A stretch of DNA of 40,960 bases from Pseudomonadota bacterium (GTDB taxonomy: Bacteria > Pseudomonadota > Gammaproteobacteria > Acidiferrobacterales > Acidiferrobacteraceae), in NCBI GenBank assembly GCA_021841585.1, contig JAKBUS010000019.1, positions 1 to 40,960 on the forward strand, in the 5' to 3' direction. The position numbers and the translations under genes were made by a program. Within the stretch, counting starts at the first letter, position 1. Every line of letters starts with the position of its first letter. This document shows positions 8,756-17,718 of the stretch, piece by piece. A model generated the notes under the pieces. The model was not told where the DNA came from, made no database searches, and saw nothing but the letters and a program-made list of their open reading frames with translations.

Positions 8756-10045
8756 CTAAGGTTCCGACCAGCGTATGCAGTCGCGGCCGGCCCCCTTGGC
8801 GGCATAGAGCGCCATGTCGGCGCGCACCAGGAGCCTCTCGATGCCTCGGTCATCGCGATGGTTCCGGGTCGCCCCTATACTGACCGTAATGCCGTATTCC
8901 TGACCGTTGGCGGCCGCGAATCGCAAGCGGCGGGCGGATTCCCCGATGCGCTCGGCGACATGTTGCGCCTCCTTGCGGCGAGCCTCTTGAAGCAGGATGC
9001 CGAACTCCTCGCCGCCAAGACGTCCAAGGCAATCCGTGTCACGCAGTTCCGGGGCGACCGCCCCGGCAAACCTCTGCAATACCACGTCACCCGCGATATG
9101 GCCGTATCGATCATTCACGGCCTTGAAGTGATCCAGGTCGGCGATGAAAAGCACGAGGTCCTTTTTATAGCGCGCCGCGCGGCGCAGGCATTCGCTGGCC
9201 TGCTCGAGAAAGGCGCGGCGGTTGGCGATGCCGGTCAGGCTGTCGCTTGTGGCGAGCCTCCGCAACTCCCGCTCGAGCCGCTTGCGATCGCTCACGTCTC
9301 GATATATGCCCTCGACCCCCAAGAATTCCCCGGCGGGGCTACGAAGGGCATAACTACTGATCGATATGTCGATAATGACTCCGTCGCGCCGCACCATGCG
9401 GCCTTCGAAGTCCTGCACCTTTCCCTGTTCGCGCAGGGCTTTCTTCAGTGGTTCGCGCTCGTCCGGGCTGGGATAGAAGTCCTCCGCGCGCCGGCCCACC
9501 ATCTCCTCCGGCTCGTAACCCGGAACGCGGCGCACGGCCGGCCCCACATTGAGGACCGCGCCGTTGGCGTCGGTCCGGTAATACACGTCTTGCGTACTTT
9601 CGAACAGCCTTTGAAAGTTCTCCTCGTTCTCCTTTAGGCGATTCTCGGCTTCGTAGCGCATGGTATCGTCCGTGGAAATGATTGCGATCAAAAATTCGCT
9701 GCCCACGGCAACGCGTGCGCTGGAAGTCGTGATGCGGCGCACTCGGCCACGGCGCGTAAGGACCCTGAGCGCCACTGGGGCATTCACGGCGGCGCCCTCC
9801 TCGAGCGTGCGCATGCGGTCTTCGACGATCGCGGTGTCCAGGGGATGCACGAAGGCGGCCGGCGGCAAACCTAGCAGCTCCTCTACCGACTCCGCTTCCA
9901 TAAAAACGCATGTTGCCCGATTTACAAAGATGGCCTCGGCGCCGGAAAAGATCGCAAGCGGCAGGAGGATCACTTCGAGGAGATTGCGATAGGGAAAATC
10001 TGGCGTTGCAAACACGTTCGAGAGGTTATTGGCGACAGTACTCAC
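8756..10045 (-). CDS. Diguanylate cyclase with two PAS domains (PAS-PAS-GGDEF)
   Basis: The product is 429 residues and soluble. PAS 1 spans about 20-125, PAS 2 about 145-255 with a PAC-like GVEGIYRDVSDRKR, and the GGDEF domain 265-425. The active site is GGEEF (344-348), with DLDHFKAVNDRYGH before it. An RxxD inhibitory site (RDTD, 335-338) lies exactly five residues before GGEEF, so product inhibition by c-di-GMP is expected. Start GTG 10045 has AGGAG 7 bases upstream. The signal sensed by the PAS domains is unknown; no haem or flavin motif was identified. The gene stands alone. Confidence 0.93.
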   Translation of the reverse strand: MSTVANNLSNVFATPDFPYRNLLEVILLPLAIFSGAEAIFVNRATCVFMEAESVEELLGLPPAAFVHPLDTAIVEDRMRTLEEGAAVNAPVALRVLTRRGRVRRITTSSARVAVGSEFLIAIISTDDTMRYEAENRLKENEENFQRLFESTQDVYYRTDANGAVLNVGPAVRRVPGYEPEEMVGRRAEDFYPSPDEREPLKKALREQGKVQDFEGRMVRRDGVIIDISISSYALRSPAGEFLGVEGIYRDVSDRKRLERELRRLATSDSLTGIANRRAFLEQASECLRRAARYKKDLVLFIADLDHFKAVNDRYGHIAGDVVLQRFAGAVAPELRDTDCLGRLGGEEFGILLQEARRKEAQHVAERIGESARRLRFAAANGQEYGITVSIGATRNHRDDRGIERLLVRADMALYAAKGAGRDCIRWSEP

Positions 10046-10357
10046 CGTCTTGCTCCTGCGCAGACGTGTCCGGTAAAGACGGGCCGGCAACCGGCACGGG
10101 GTCTTTCGGTCGCGGCTCGCCAACGCTCAGTGAAAATCCCCGCGCTCAGACGCAATCGACACCCCGACGATACCGTGAGACGCGCACAAACGAAAGCATG
10201 CCCCCTAGCTGTTACAGGGTGTTGCATGTCTTCGACAACGGATAGGACGCGGCATCCAGGGGCGCCCGCGGGCCCTTCGGACGGTGGCGGACGCCGGGCC
10301 TTGAAGGGCCTGGCGCCTCGCGGCCTTGCCGGCCGATCCTGACAAACCGCGCGAGGG

Positions 10358-10418
10358 ACAGTGACGCGGCGCGTCGATATCAGGGGTGCCGCCCGCCGGG
10401 GATCTTCTATGTCACTGT
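10358..10418. promoter_or_regulatory. Widely spaced inverted repeat, possible activator site
   Basis: ACAGTGAC at 10358-10365 and its reverse complement GTCACTGT at 10411-10418 are centred about 70 bases upstream of the sigma-54-like promoter. That is the right distance for an enhancer-binding protein. No activator gene is in the window; the role is inference. Confidence 0.4.
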
Positions 10419-10448
10419 ACTACCAGGAGTTTATAAAGTCGTTCGGAC

Positions 10449-10464
10449 TGGCATGATGCTTGCT
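10449..10464 (+). promoter_or_regulatory. Sigma-54 (RpoN) promoter candidate
   Basis: TGGCATGATGCTTGCT fits the -24/-12 consensus TGGCAC-N5-TTGC(A/T) with one mismatch. The invariant GG and GC are separated by exactly 10 bases. Transcription would start near 10475, about 33 bases before the ATG at 10508. Confidence 0.65.
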
Positions 10465-10507
10465 GGTATTTAGGGCAAGAAGGTGTGGAATGGTCTGGGA
10501 GGACGGC

Positions 10508-10744
10508 ATGCTGAGTTGCGTACTGACGCTGGTCAATGACTATAGGGAGGCATTCGGGGTGCGCCCGAACGTCGTTTATATGAACCAGGCGCATTACGAA
10601 TACCTGCGCGAGGAGATGCCGGGGATCCGGGCGCATGATGATGTGGTGGCGGTGCTGGGGATCGATATTTCGCTATCGAGCCACGTCATCTATCCGCATG
10701 TCGCCACGGCGCAATTTCGCGAGCAGCGCATCCTCGTGAGCTGA
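10508..10744 (+). CDS. Small conserved-looking hypothetical protein
   Basis: The product is 78 residues: mixed alpha/beta, acidic, no signal peptide and no membrane segment. Recognisable stretches are LVNDYREAFGVRPNVVYMN, HYEYLREEMPGI and GIDISLSSHVIYPHVATA. ATG 10508 is chosen because GGGAGGA lies 4-5 bases upstream; ATG 10490 in the same frame would add six residues. It is transcribed alone between a sigma-54-like promoter and a strong terminator. Function not recognised. Its control suggests a response to nitrogen, envelope or metabolic status, but that is inference. Confidence 0.75.
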   Translation: MLSCVLTLVNDYREAFGVRPNVVYMNQAHYEYLREEMPGIRAHDDVVAVLGIDISLSSHVIYPHVATAQFREQRILVS

Positions 10745-10770
10745 AGATTCCGTGTGGGGGTACAACGCTT

Positions 10771-10797
10771 GGGGGCCCGAAAGGCCCCCTTCTTTTG
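10771..10797 (+). terminator. Rho-independent terminator
   Basis: Stem GGGGGCC / GGCCCCC with loop CGAAA, then TTCTTTT. It lies 26 bases after the stop of the small gene. On the minus strand it lies beyond hemL but lacks a T-run there. Confidence 0.9.
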
Positions 10798-10816
10798 GCC
10801 CATCGATCCGCGCCGG

Positions 10817-12103
10817 TCAGGGCCCCGCGAGCCGCGAGAAGACCTGCTCGGCGGCCGCCACCGTGGCCTTGATGTCGGCCTGGGTGTGGGCCGCGGACAC
10901 GAAACCGGCCTCATACGCCGATGGGGCGAGATAGACACCCAGGCCCAGGAGCCCATGAAAGAAGCTCCGGAAGCGGTCGACATCGGCGCCCATGACGTCC
11001 TCGTAATAGCGCACCGGGCCTTCGGCGAAGAACAGACCGAACATGCCGCCGACCGCGTTGGTGGCGTAGGCAAGGCCGTGGCGCGCGGCGGCCTGCGACA
11101 GTCCGGTGGTCAAGTCCGTGGCGCGCTGGCTCAAGGTCTCATAGAACCCAGGGGCCTTGAGCTTTTTCAGGGTGGCGAGACCGGCCGCCATGGCCACCGG
11201 GTTGCCGGAATTGGTCCCGGCCTGGAAGACCGGACCATCGGGAAGCAGCTGATCCATGAGCGCCGCGGGGCCGCCCACGGCGCCGACCGGCAGGCCGCCG
11301 CCAATGATCTTGCCGAGCGTGGTGAGATCCGGCCGGATACCCAATAGTGCCTGGGCGCCACCCGGTGCCACCCGGAAACCGGTCATGACCTCATCGAAGA
11401 TGAGCAGCGCGCCATATTGATCGCACAGGGCCCTTAGGTGCTCATGAAAACCGGCGACGGGGGGCACGCAATTCATATTGCCGGCGACCGGCTCGACGAT
11501 GACGGCGGCGATCTCGTGGCCGTGCCGGTCAAAGAGCGCGCCCACCGAATCCGGGTCGTTGAAGCGCGCGACGAGCGTGTGGGCGGCGAGCGCCGCGGGC
11601 ACCCCGGGGGAGGTGGGTACCCCGAGCGTGAGGGCCCCCGATCCGGCCTTCACCAAGAGCGAGTCGGGATGGCCATGGTAGCCGCCCTCGAACTTGATGA
11701 CCTTGTCGCGGCCGGTGACGGCGCGCGCCAGACGCAAGGCCGTCATGGTGGCCTCGGTGCCGGAACTGACGAAGCGCAGCTTTTCCAGGCCCGGCATCAG
11801 CGCGCGGACCTCGAGGGCGAGCTCGGTTTCGGCCTCGGTGGGCGTGCCGAAGGCCAGCCCGCGGGCCGCGGCGTCGGCCACCGCGCGCGTCACATCGGGA
11901 TCCGCATGACCGAGGACGAGCGGCCCCCAGGCGCCGACATAGTCGATATAGCGCCGGCCGTCGACATCGAATAGATAGGCGCCTTCGCCGCGCTGCATGA
12001 AGATCGGTTCCCCGCCCACACCCTTGAACGCGCGCACGGGCGAATTGACGCCGCCGGCGATGACGGATCGGGCGCGCATGAAGGCGCGATGGCTTGCGGT
12101 CAT
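10817..12103 (-). CDS. hemL: Glutamate-1-semialdehyde 2,1-aminomutase
   Basis: The product is 428 residues, a PLP class-III aminotransferase. [15 protein letters not shown] binds cofactor phosphate, GGYHGH and [10 protein letters not shown] are typical, and the PLP lysine lies in [17 protein letters not shown]. It makes 5-aminolevulinate in the C5 pathway of haem synthesis. ATG 12103 starts [26 protein letters not shown] and shares ATGA with the stop of thiE. Last gene of hemH-thiD-thiE-hemL. Confidence 0.97.
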   Translation of the reverse strand: MTASHRAFMRARSVIAGGVNSPVRAFKGVGGEPIFMQRGEGAYLFDVDGRRYIDYVGAWGPLVLGHADPDVTRAVADAAARGLAFGTPTEAETELALEVRALMPGLEKLRFVSSGTEATMTALRLARAVTGRDKVIKFEGGYHGHPDSLLVKAGSGALTLGVPTSPGVPAALAAHTLVARFNDPDSVGALFDRHGHEIAAVIVEPVAGNMNCVPPVAGFHEHLRALCDQYGALLIFDEVMTGFRVAPGGAQALLGIRPDLTTLGKIIGGGLPVGAVGGPAALMDQLLPDGPVFQAGTNSGNPVAMAAGLATLKKLKAPGFYETLSQRATDLTTGLSQAAARHGLAYATNAVGGMFGLFFAEGPVRYYEDVMGADVDRFRSFFHGLLGLGVYLAPSAYEAGFVSAAHTQADIKATVAAAEQVFSRLAGP

Positions 12104-12714
12104 ACGGTGTCCTCGAAAAGCCGTTGATAGGCGCGGGCCGCGCCGGTGATGTCGTTGTGCCCGAAAACCCCGTCGACGACCGCGAGCGCCGAGGCGCCGG
12201 CCGCGATCAGGGCGCGCCCATTCTCCGGCAATATCCCGCCGATCGCCACCAGCGGCTTGCAAAGGGCGCGGGCGGCCGTCAAAAGCGAAGGCTCGGCGCG
12301 CGTGGCATGCGGCTTGGTGCATGACGGGTAAAAGCTTCCGAACGCCAGATAATCCGCCCCGCGCAGGGCGAGGTCTCGCGCCCGGTCGAGGTCCGCGTAA
12401 CAGGAGACGCCGATGATGGCGCGCGCCCCGAGCCGCGCGCGCGCCGACTCCACGGTGGCATCATCGCGCCCGAGGTGCACGCCGTCGGCGCGCGCCGCGT
12501 AGGCGAGCTCGACGTCATCGTTGACGAGCACGGGGACCCCGAAGTCATGGCCCAGGGCGACCAGCGCCTGAGCGGCATCCATGGCAAGGCCTGGGTCCTT
12601 GCAGCGCAACTGCAACACGCGCGCGCCTCCCAGCAGGGCCGCGCGCACCCGCGCCAGGCCCTCTGGCCGGCAGCAGGCCGTGTCGGTGATCGCATAAAGG
12701 CCGGCGATCCTCAA
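12100..12714 (-). CDS. thiE: Thiamine-phosphate synthase
   Basis: The product is 204 residues, a TIM barrel. LQLRCKDPG (usual QLREK), [19 protein letters not shown] and [10 protein letters not shown] match ThiE, and VAIGGI binds phosphate. It joins HMP-PP and thiazole phosphate to form thiamine phosphate. It overlaps hemL by 4 bases downstream and thiD by 4 bases upstream. The usual QLR(D/E)K basic motif is RCKD here, with the key lysine kept. Confidence 0.95.
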   Translation of the reverse strand: MRIAGLYAITDTACCRPEGLARVRAALLGGARVLQLRCKDPGLAMDAAQALVALGHDFGVPVLVNDDVELAYAARADGVHLGRDDATVESARARLGARAIIGVSCYADLDRARDLALRGADYLAFGSFYPSCTKPHATRAEPSLLTAARALCKPLVAIGGILPENGRALIAAGASALAVVDGVFGHNDITGAARAYQRLFEDTV

Positions 12715-13517
12715 TCCTGGTCAGCCTCGTCTTCCCGCGCCCAGAACAGGCGGTCCGGCAACTGCTGCCCCATGCCCAGGGACCAGGCGGCCTCCAGGGT
12801 CTTATGCGTATATTCCAGGGCCTGAATGATGGCGTTCACCGGTTCCAGGCCCTGGGCGAGGACCGCAGCACAGCTAGACGCCAGGGTACAGCCGGAGCCG
12901 TGATACTCCCCCGGCAGGCGCCGATAGGAAAAGCGCTCGAGGAACTGGCGATTCCCGTAAAGCAGGTTCAGCACCGCGTCGGTCGGCTCATGAGTGCCGG
13001 TGATGAGGACGTAGCGCGACCCAAGCGACATCAAGCCCTGGGCGCAGGCCTCGAGGGTATCGGCCTCCGGGACCAGCCGCCGGGCCTCGCGGCTGTTTGG
13101 CGTGATCAGGGTCGCGAGCGGACAGAGCAGCGAACGAAATCCGTCCTCCAGGGGCTCATCGCTCAACGGGTCCCCCCGGCCGCTCGCGAGCACCGGGTCG
13201 ACGACCGTGGGGATGCTGGGGTAGTCCGCGATGACCTCGGCGATCGCCGTCAAGTTGGCGAGACTACCCACCATGCCGACCTTGAAGGCCGCCACCGGCA
13301 TGTCCTCCAGGATCGCGCGGGCCTGCTCCACCACCAAACCGGGCTCCAGGGCCGCGAAGCCCTTCAGGCCGAACGTGTCCTGCACGGTTATGGCCGTGAC
13401 CACCGGCGCGGCGTGACAACCCATGCTCATGAGCGCCTCGGCATCGGCCTGCAGGCCAGCGCCACCGGTCGGGTCATTGCCCGCAAAAACCATGACGATC
13501 GGGGGCTTCACAGTCAC
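12711..13517 (-). CDS. thiD: Hydroxymethylpyrimidine/phosphomethylpyrimidine kinase
   Basis: The product is 268 residues in the ribokinase fold. GNDPTGGAGLQAD (about 14-26), TVVDPVLASGRGDPL, LITPNSREARRL and EYHGSGCTLASS (anion hole) mark ThiD. It phosphorylates HMP to HMP-PP for ThiE. The start GTG 13517 shares GTGA with the hemH stop; GGAAGAGAG lies just upstream. The C-terminal tail (residues about 245-268, ending EDEADQD) is acidic. Confidence 0.95.
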   Translation of the reverse strand: MTVKPPIVMVFAGNDPTGGAGLQADAEALMSMGCHAAPVVTAITVQDTFGLKGFAALEPGLVVEQARAILEDMPVAAFKVGMVGSLANLTAIAEVIADYPSIPTVVDPVLASGRGDPLSDEPLEDGFRSLLCPLATLITPNSREARRLVPEADTLEACAQGLMSLGSRYVLITGTHEPTDAVLNLLYGNRQFLERFSYRRLPGEYHGSGCTLASSCAAVLAQGLEPVNAIIQALEYTHKTLEAAWSLGMGQQLPDRLFWAREDEADQD

Positions 13518-14491
13518 CTCTCTTCCCTAAGGGCGGTATGCACGACACGCGACAGCGCGCGGATGAGCGCCGGGTCGGTGTTCAAAGCCGGCACCACATG
13601 ATACTCCCGAACGCCGACCTCGCGAGCGAGCCGGGCATAGGTCATGCCGAGCTCATAGAGGGTCTCGATGTGGTCGGACACGAACGCGATCGGGTAGACC
13701 AGGATCTGCTCGACACCCTCGCGTCCCTGCTCGCGGATGACGTCATCGACATAAGGCCGCAGCCACTCCAGCGGTCCGACGCGGCTCTGATAGCAGAGCG
13801 TCACGCGCGGCCAGGCGAGACGCTCGCGCACCAGCCGGGCGGTCTCCTCGATCCCATGCTGATACGGATCGCCCTGACTGATGAGACGTTGTGGGACACC
13901 GTGGGCCGATAACAGCAGGCTGATGCGCGCCGGGTCCGGGATACTGAATCGTTGCGCCTCCCGGCCTATGGCATCGGCGATCCCGTCCAGATAATCCGGC
14001 TCCTCATACCAGGAATCGACGAAGCGGACATCCGGACTATAGTGGCGCCGCGCGCATTCGCGCAGGAACTCATTGCGCGCGCTGCCGCTCGTGGTCAACG
14101 AATATTGCGGATACAAAGGCAGCAACACGACGCGCGCAAAACCCCCGGCCTTAAGCGCCGCCACGACCTCGCCGGTCAATGGGTGCCAATAACGCATACA
14201 CACGAAAACGCGGGCCTTGAGATCGGCCAGGGCCTGTTCGAGCGCCCACGCCTGGTCCTGGGTATTGGCGCCTATGGGCGAGGCCCCGCCAAGGGCCGCG
14301 TAGCCGCGGCTTGCCTCCTCGCGCCGCCGCCAGGAGACGAGTCGCGCGAACAGGCCTTGAGTGAAAGCGGCGGCCGGAAACTTGAAGATGTCGGGATCGG
14401 AAAACAGGTTGCGCAGGAACGGTCCCACGGCCTCCAGGGAATCGGGGCCTCCGAGATTGCACAAAACGACGGCGGTGCGTGGACTGGTCAT
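13514..14491 (-). CDS. hemH: Ferrochelatase
   Basis: The product is 325 residues. It opens with [26 protein letters not shown]. The active-site histidine lies in [18 protein letters not shown], followed by [15 protein letters not shown] and [13 protein letters not shown]. It inserts Fe2+ into protoporphyrin IX. ATG 14491 (MTSPRT) is 6 bases after a TACAAT -10 box, so the mRNA is probably leaderless. First gene of an operon that alternates haem and thiamine genes. Confidence 0.97.
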   Translation of the reverse strand: MTSPRTAVVLCNLGGPDSLEAVGPFLRNLFSDPDIFKFPAAAFTQGLFARLVSWRRREEASRGYAALGGASPIGANTQDQAWALEQALADLKARVFVCMRYWHPLTGEVVAALKAGGFARVVLLPLYPQYSLTTSGSARNEFLRECARRHYSPDVRFVDSWYEEPDYLDGIADAIGREAQRFSIPDPARISLLLSAHGVPQRLISQGDPYQHGIEETARLVRERLAWPRVTLCYQSRVGPLEWLRPYVDDVIREQGREGVEQILVYPIAFVSDHIETLYELGMTYARLAREVGVREYHVVPALNTDPALIRALSRVVHTALREER

Positions 14492-14497
14492 CGCGGC

Positions 14498-14503
14498 ATT
14501 GTA
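14498..14503 (-). promoter_or_regulatory. -10 box for the hemH operon
   Basis: Minus-strand TACAAT lies 6 bases before the hemH ATG. The -35 is weak (CGTGAA-like at 17 bases). The position predicts transcription starting at the start codon. Confidence 0.45.
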
Positions 14504-14554
14504 CCGCCCGCCGCCGCGTTTCACGAGGACGACAAATCGTGGCAATATAAGCTG

Positions 14555-14734
14555 ATGAATGCCAATCCCCCGAAAGTGTATATGTGCGTTATTTGTGGTT
14601 TCCTGTACGAAGAAGAGAAGGGCCTGCCGGAACACGGAATCGCGCCGGGCACGCGCTGGGAGGATGTCCCCGAGAACTGGACTTGTCCGGACTGCGGGGC
14701 CACCAAGGACGACTTCGAGATGATCGAGATCTGA
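14555..14734 (+). CDS. rubA: Rubredoxin
   Basis: The product is 59 residues. The iron site is formed by CVICG (11-15) and CPDCG (about 44-48), with [27 protein letters not shown] between. Rubredoxin is a one-electron carrier with an Fe(Cys)4 centre. Divergent from hemH, with 63 bases between the starts. ygjP begins one base after its stop, so co-translation is likely. Its redox partner is not in the window. Confidence 0.96.
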   Translation: MNANPPKVYMCVICGFLYEEEKGLPEHGIAPGTRWEDVPENWTCPDCGATKDDFEMIEI

Positions 14735-14735
14735 G

Positions 14736-15401
14736 ATGAGGGCCTACGCGCTGGTGCGCAGCCGCAAGCGCCGCACCCTGTGCCTCCAGATCAGCCCCTC
14801 CGGCGCCCTGCGCGTGTTGGTCCCGGCGGCCACCCGCCAGGCCGACGTCGAGGCGTTCCTCAAGGCCAAGACGCCGTGGATCGAACGGACCCTAAAGAGG
14901 CTTGGCGAGGCCCCGAGGCCCGACCCGTTCGCGGACGGGCTCACGTTGCGGCATCTGGACGAGCCCATCGTGCTGCGGCTTCAGTACCGCGCGGGTCCGC
15001 CGTCGGTCCGCCGCGATGATGGCATGCTGCGGGTCGCGGCCACCGACGAGGAGGCGGCGCGCGCCGCCGTGGAGTTCTGGTATAGGGAGGCGGCGCGCCA
15101 CCACGCCCTGGCGCGCATCATCCATTTCGCGCCGCTCGTTGGTCGGACTCCCAAGCAGATCCGCATCGGTGGCCAAAAGACCCGCTGGGGGAGCTGCTCG
15201 GCGCGCGGGACCATCAGCCTGAACTGGCGGCTCATGCTCGTGCCCGCCGCCCTGTTCGACTATGTGATCGCCCACGAGCTCTGCCACCTGATCGCCCCGC
15301 ACCACAAACCCTCCTTCTGGCGGGAACTGGCACGCGTCATGCCGGACTACGAGGCTCGGCGTCTGACATTGCGCGACCTGGGGGCGAGTCTTTCGCTATG
15401 A
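14736..15401 (+). CDS. ygjP: YgjP-like zinc metallopeptidase (DUF45/SprT-like)
   Basis: The product is 221 residues. RSRKRRTLCLQISPSGALRVLVP begins the domain. KTRWGSCSARGTISLNWRLMLVP and the zinc motif HELCHLIAPHHKPSFW (HExxH with third ligand H) match YgjP/M48-like family proteins. Substrate unknown. It overlaps the next gene by 4 bases (ATGA). Confidence 0.9.
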   Translation: MRAYALVRSRKRRTLCLQISPSGALRVLVPAATRQADVEAFLKAKTPWIERTLKRLGEAPRPDPFADGLTLRHLDEPIVLRLQYRAGPPSVRRDDGMLRVAATDEEAARAAVEFWYREAARHHALARIIHFAPLVGRTPKQIRIGGQKTRWGSCSARGTISLNWRLMLVPAALFDYVIAHELCHLIAPHHKPSFWRELARVMPDYEARRLTLRDLGASLSL

Positions 15402-16138
15402 GTGTCCCCTCGCCCAAACCGCGCGCGATCGGCATCGACGCGCCAGACGCAAGCGCGTCCCTGTGGTCGGCAGACGCGTCCATGGAGACGGCCCCCGGGG
15501 CCGTCGGCGAACGCCCCCAATCGCGTGCCGAGGAACGGGTCAATGCCGCGATTCACGCACTCGGTGCGGCATTGGCGCTGGCCGCGGGCATGGCCCTCGT
15601 AGAGCGCGCGGCGCACACCGGCAGCCCCCTCAAGGTGTGGTGCGCCGCGATCTCGTCTGCGGCCATGATGGCCTTGTACGCGGTATCGGCGTTCTACCAC
15701 ATCCTGCCCCCCGGGGGCCTGAAGGACCGCTTCCAGCGCCTGGACCGCATGATGATCGCGGTGTTCATGGCCGGGAGCTACACGCCGGTGGCCTTGCTCA
15801 TGGTCCATGCCGCGATCGGGACCGCGCTGTGCGTGATCGAGTGGGGACTGGCCGCGCTCGCCGTGGTGTTTCTGTGGGGGGACCCCGGACGCTACGCGCG
15901 CCGCTCCGAGCGGCTTTATCGCATCATGGGCTGGATCACGATCCTCGCCGCCCAGCCATTCTTCCGGCATACCCCACCGGCGGTGCTCGCGGCTTTGGGG
16001 TTCGCGGCGACCTGCTATGGCGCGGGTGTCGCCCTGCTGGTGCGCGATCGCGTGAAATACCTCCATGCGGCGTTCCACCTCCTGACCCTGGTCGGCGGCG
16101 GCCTGCAATTCTGGGCAATAAGCCGGATCGTGGCGTGA
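15398..16138 (+). CDS. Hemolysin III/YqfA family (PAQR-like) membrane protein
   Basis: The product is 246 residues. A 45-residue polar N-terminal extension precedes seven predicted membrane segments. Family signatures are EERVNAAIHALGA, SAFYHILP, RLDRMMIAVFMAGSYTP and the C-terminal KYLHAAFHLLTLVG. Conserved histidines and aspartate match the putative metal site of PAQR/hemolysin III proteins. Role uncertain (membrane lipid homeostasis or lipid hydrolase). Coupled to ygjP by an ATGA overlap. Confidence 0.92.
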   Translation: MSVPSPKPRAIGIDAPDASASLWSADASMETAPGAVGERPQSRAEERVNAAIHALGAALALAAGMALVERAAHTGSPLKVWCAAISSAAMMALYAVSAFYHILPPGGLKDRFQRLDRMMIAVFMAGSYTPVALLMVHAAIGTALCVIEWGLAALAVVFLWGDPGRYARRSERLYRIMGWITILAAQPFFRHTPPAVLAALGFAATCYGAGVALLVRDRVKYLHAAFHLLTLVGGGLQFWAISRIVA

Positions 16139-16334
16139 TCGCCAACGCCGCGAAGCGAAGGGCCGCCCGGCGCGCATCGACGGGGGCGGGGATCGGGGGT
16201 GTTGCAACCGACGCATCGACCTGTTGCCCGACGGGCGACGCGGTTAAGCTCGGGGTTCGGACGGCGCGCTAGCGCGGCCTGCGAGAAGTGGTGCGCCCAT
16301 GGGCGCTTTGACGGGGTGTTCGGAGGGGCGTGTA

Positions 16335-17654
16335 ATGGTAACGGCATGTGATGTGTTTGTGATCGGCGGGGGGCCGGGAGGCACGACCGCCGGCGCGCTG
16401 CTCGCCGAGCGGGGGTATCGGGTCGTGATTGCCGAAAAAGACCGGCACCCGCGGTTTCATATCGGCGAGTCCCTGCTCCCCGCGAATCTGCCGTTGCTCG
16501 AGCGCCTGGGCGTGGGCGAGGCGGTGCGCGCCATAGGCATGGTGAAGTGGGGGGTGGAATTCCTGTCCCCCTGGCATACGAAGGCCCGCCAGGAGTTTTT
16601 GTTCGCCGACGCCTGGAACAAGGACATGCCCTATGCCTATCATGTGCCGCGCGCGGACTTCGACGCCATCTTGTTTCGTAACGCCGCCGCCAAGGGGGCG
16701 GACACCCGCGAGGACTGCCGGGTGCAGGAGGTGGTCTTTTCCGAAGACGGCAGCGGGGCGCGGATTCGCGCGCGCAACGCAGGCGGCGGTATCGAGGATT
16801 TTGCCGCCCGGTTCGTGATCGACGCATCCGGGCGCGATACCTTTCTGGGTCGCCGCCTTCACACCAAGCGGCGCAACCCCCGGCACAACAGCTCGGCGCT
16901 GTATGGGCACTTCCAGGGGGCGACCCGAAACGACGGTCGGGAAGAGGGCCACATCTCGCTCTTCTGGTTTGAGCACGGGTGGTTCTGGTTCATCCCCTTG
17001 GCTAACGGGGTCACGAGCGTGGGTGCGGTGGTCTGGCCACATTATTTGAAGACGCGCACACAATCCGTTGGGGACTTTTTCAAGGAGACGCTGGCCTTGT
17101 GCCCGCCACTCGCCGAACGACTGGCCGACGCCAAGCTCGTAACCGAGGTGCAGGCGACCGGTAATTTCTCGTATGGATGCGAACGCTCTTATGGCGCGAA
17201 CCACCTGCTCGTCGGCGATGCCTTTTCATTCATCGACCCGGTATTCTCCTCGGGCGTCATGCTGGCCATGCACGGTGGCTTTCTGGCCGCCGACGCCGCC
17301 GACGCCTGCCTGACAAGACCGGAGCGGGCCCCGCGCGCGCTGCGCGCCTATGACCGCGCGCTGCGCCAGGGATTGCGCACCTATGCGTGGTTCATCTACC
17401 GCGTCAACCACCCGAGCATGCGCGACCTTTTCATGGGACCGCGCAACATCCTTCGCATGCAAGAGGCCCTTTTGTCGGTGCTCGCCGGGGACATCTTCGC
17501 GGATACCCCCGTATGGGGCTCGCTGGCGGCCTTCAAGGCCTTGTATTATCTGCATACCCTAGGGCACTTGCGCCGATCCGTCCGCACACTGTGGCAGCGG
17601 CGGCTTCTGCGCCGGCGTTCCGCGGACGCGGCAGTTGCCGTGGAAACCGAATGA
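16335..17654 (+). CDS. FAD-dependent oxidoreductase of the tryptophan-halogenase type
   Basis: The product is 439 residues. N-terminal FAD motif VIGGGPGGTTAG (9-20), then the halogenase/GGR-type HIGESLLPANLPLLERLGV (42-60). WFWFIP (216-221) fits the WxWxIP halogenase motif. GDAFSFIDPVFSSGV is the second FAD motif. A lysine at 71 (MVKWGVEF) lies where halogenases carry their catalytic Lys, but alignment is needed. Similar genes occur in aryl-polyene, xanthomonadin and flexirubin clusters. Start ATG 16335 follows GGAGGGG by about 7 bases. Followed by a GT2 gene. Confidence 0.88.
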   Translation: MVTACDVFVIGGGPGGTTAGALLAERGYRVVIAEKDRHPRFHIGESLLPANLPLLERLGVGEAVRAIGMVKWGVEFLSPWHTKARQEFLFADAWNKDMPYAYHVPRADFDAILFRNAAAKGADTREDCRVQEVVFSEDGSGARIRARNAGGGIEDFAARFVIDASGRDTFLGRRLHTKRRNPRHNSSALYGHFQGATRNDGREEGHISLFWFEHGWFWFIPLANGVTSVGAVVWPHYLKTRTQSVGDFFKETLALCPPLAERLADAKLVTEVQATGNFSYGCERSYGANHLLVGDAFSFIDPVFSSGVMLAMHGGFLAADAADACLTRPERAPRALRAYDRALRQGLRTYAWFIYRVNHPSMRDLFMGPRNILRMQEALLSVLAGDIFADTPVWGSLAAFKALYYLHTLGHLRRSVRTLWQRRLLRRRSADAAVAVETE

Positions 17655-17718
17655 ACGCGGATCGCCGACGGGCGGGATGCGATTCGGCCTGGACCCACTG
17701 ACCCGCACCCGCCAGCCG

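Larger units (their letters stand above)
10046..10507. other. Intergenic region with divergent control elements
   Basis: No gene is supported. It separates the diguanylate cyclase (leftward) from the small gene at 10508 (rightward). It holds a widely spaced inverted repeat (10358-10418) and a sigma-54-type promoter (10449-10464), a layout typical of enhancer-dependent control. A TGTTACA-ggg-TGTTGCA direct repeat is near 10209-10225. Confidence 0.6.

Noticed and set aside
10771-10797. Terminator considered as bidirectional for hemL
   Set aside because: The minus strand has no T-run after the stem, so only plus-strand termination is supported.
14543-14551. AATATAAG before rubredoxin considered as its -10 box
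   Set aside because: It ends only about three bases before the ATG, which would place the transcription start inside the coding region.
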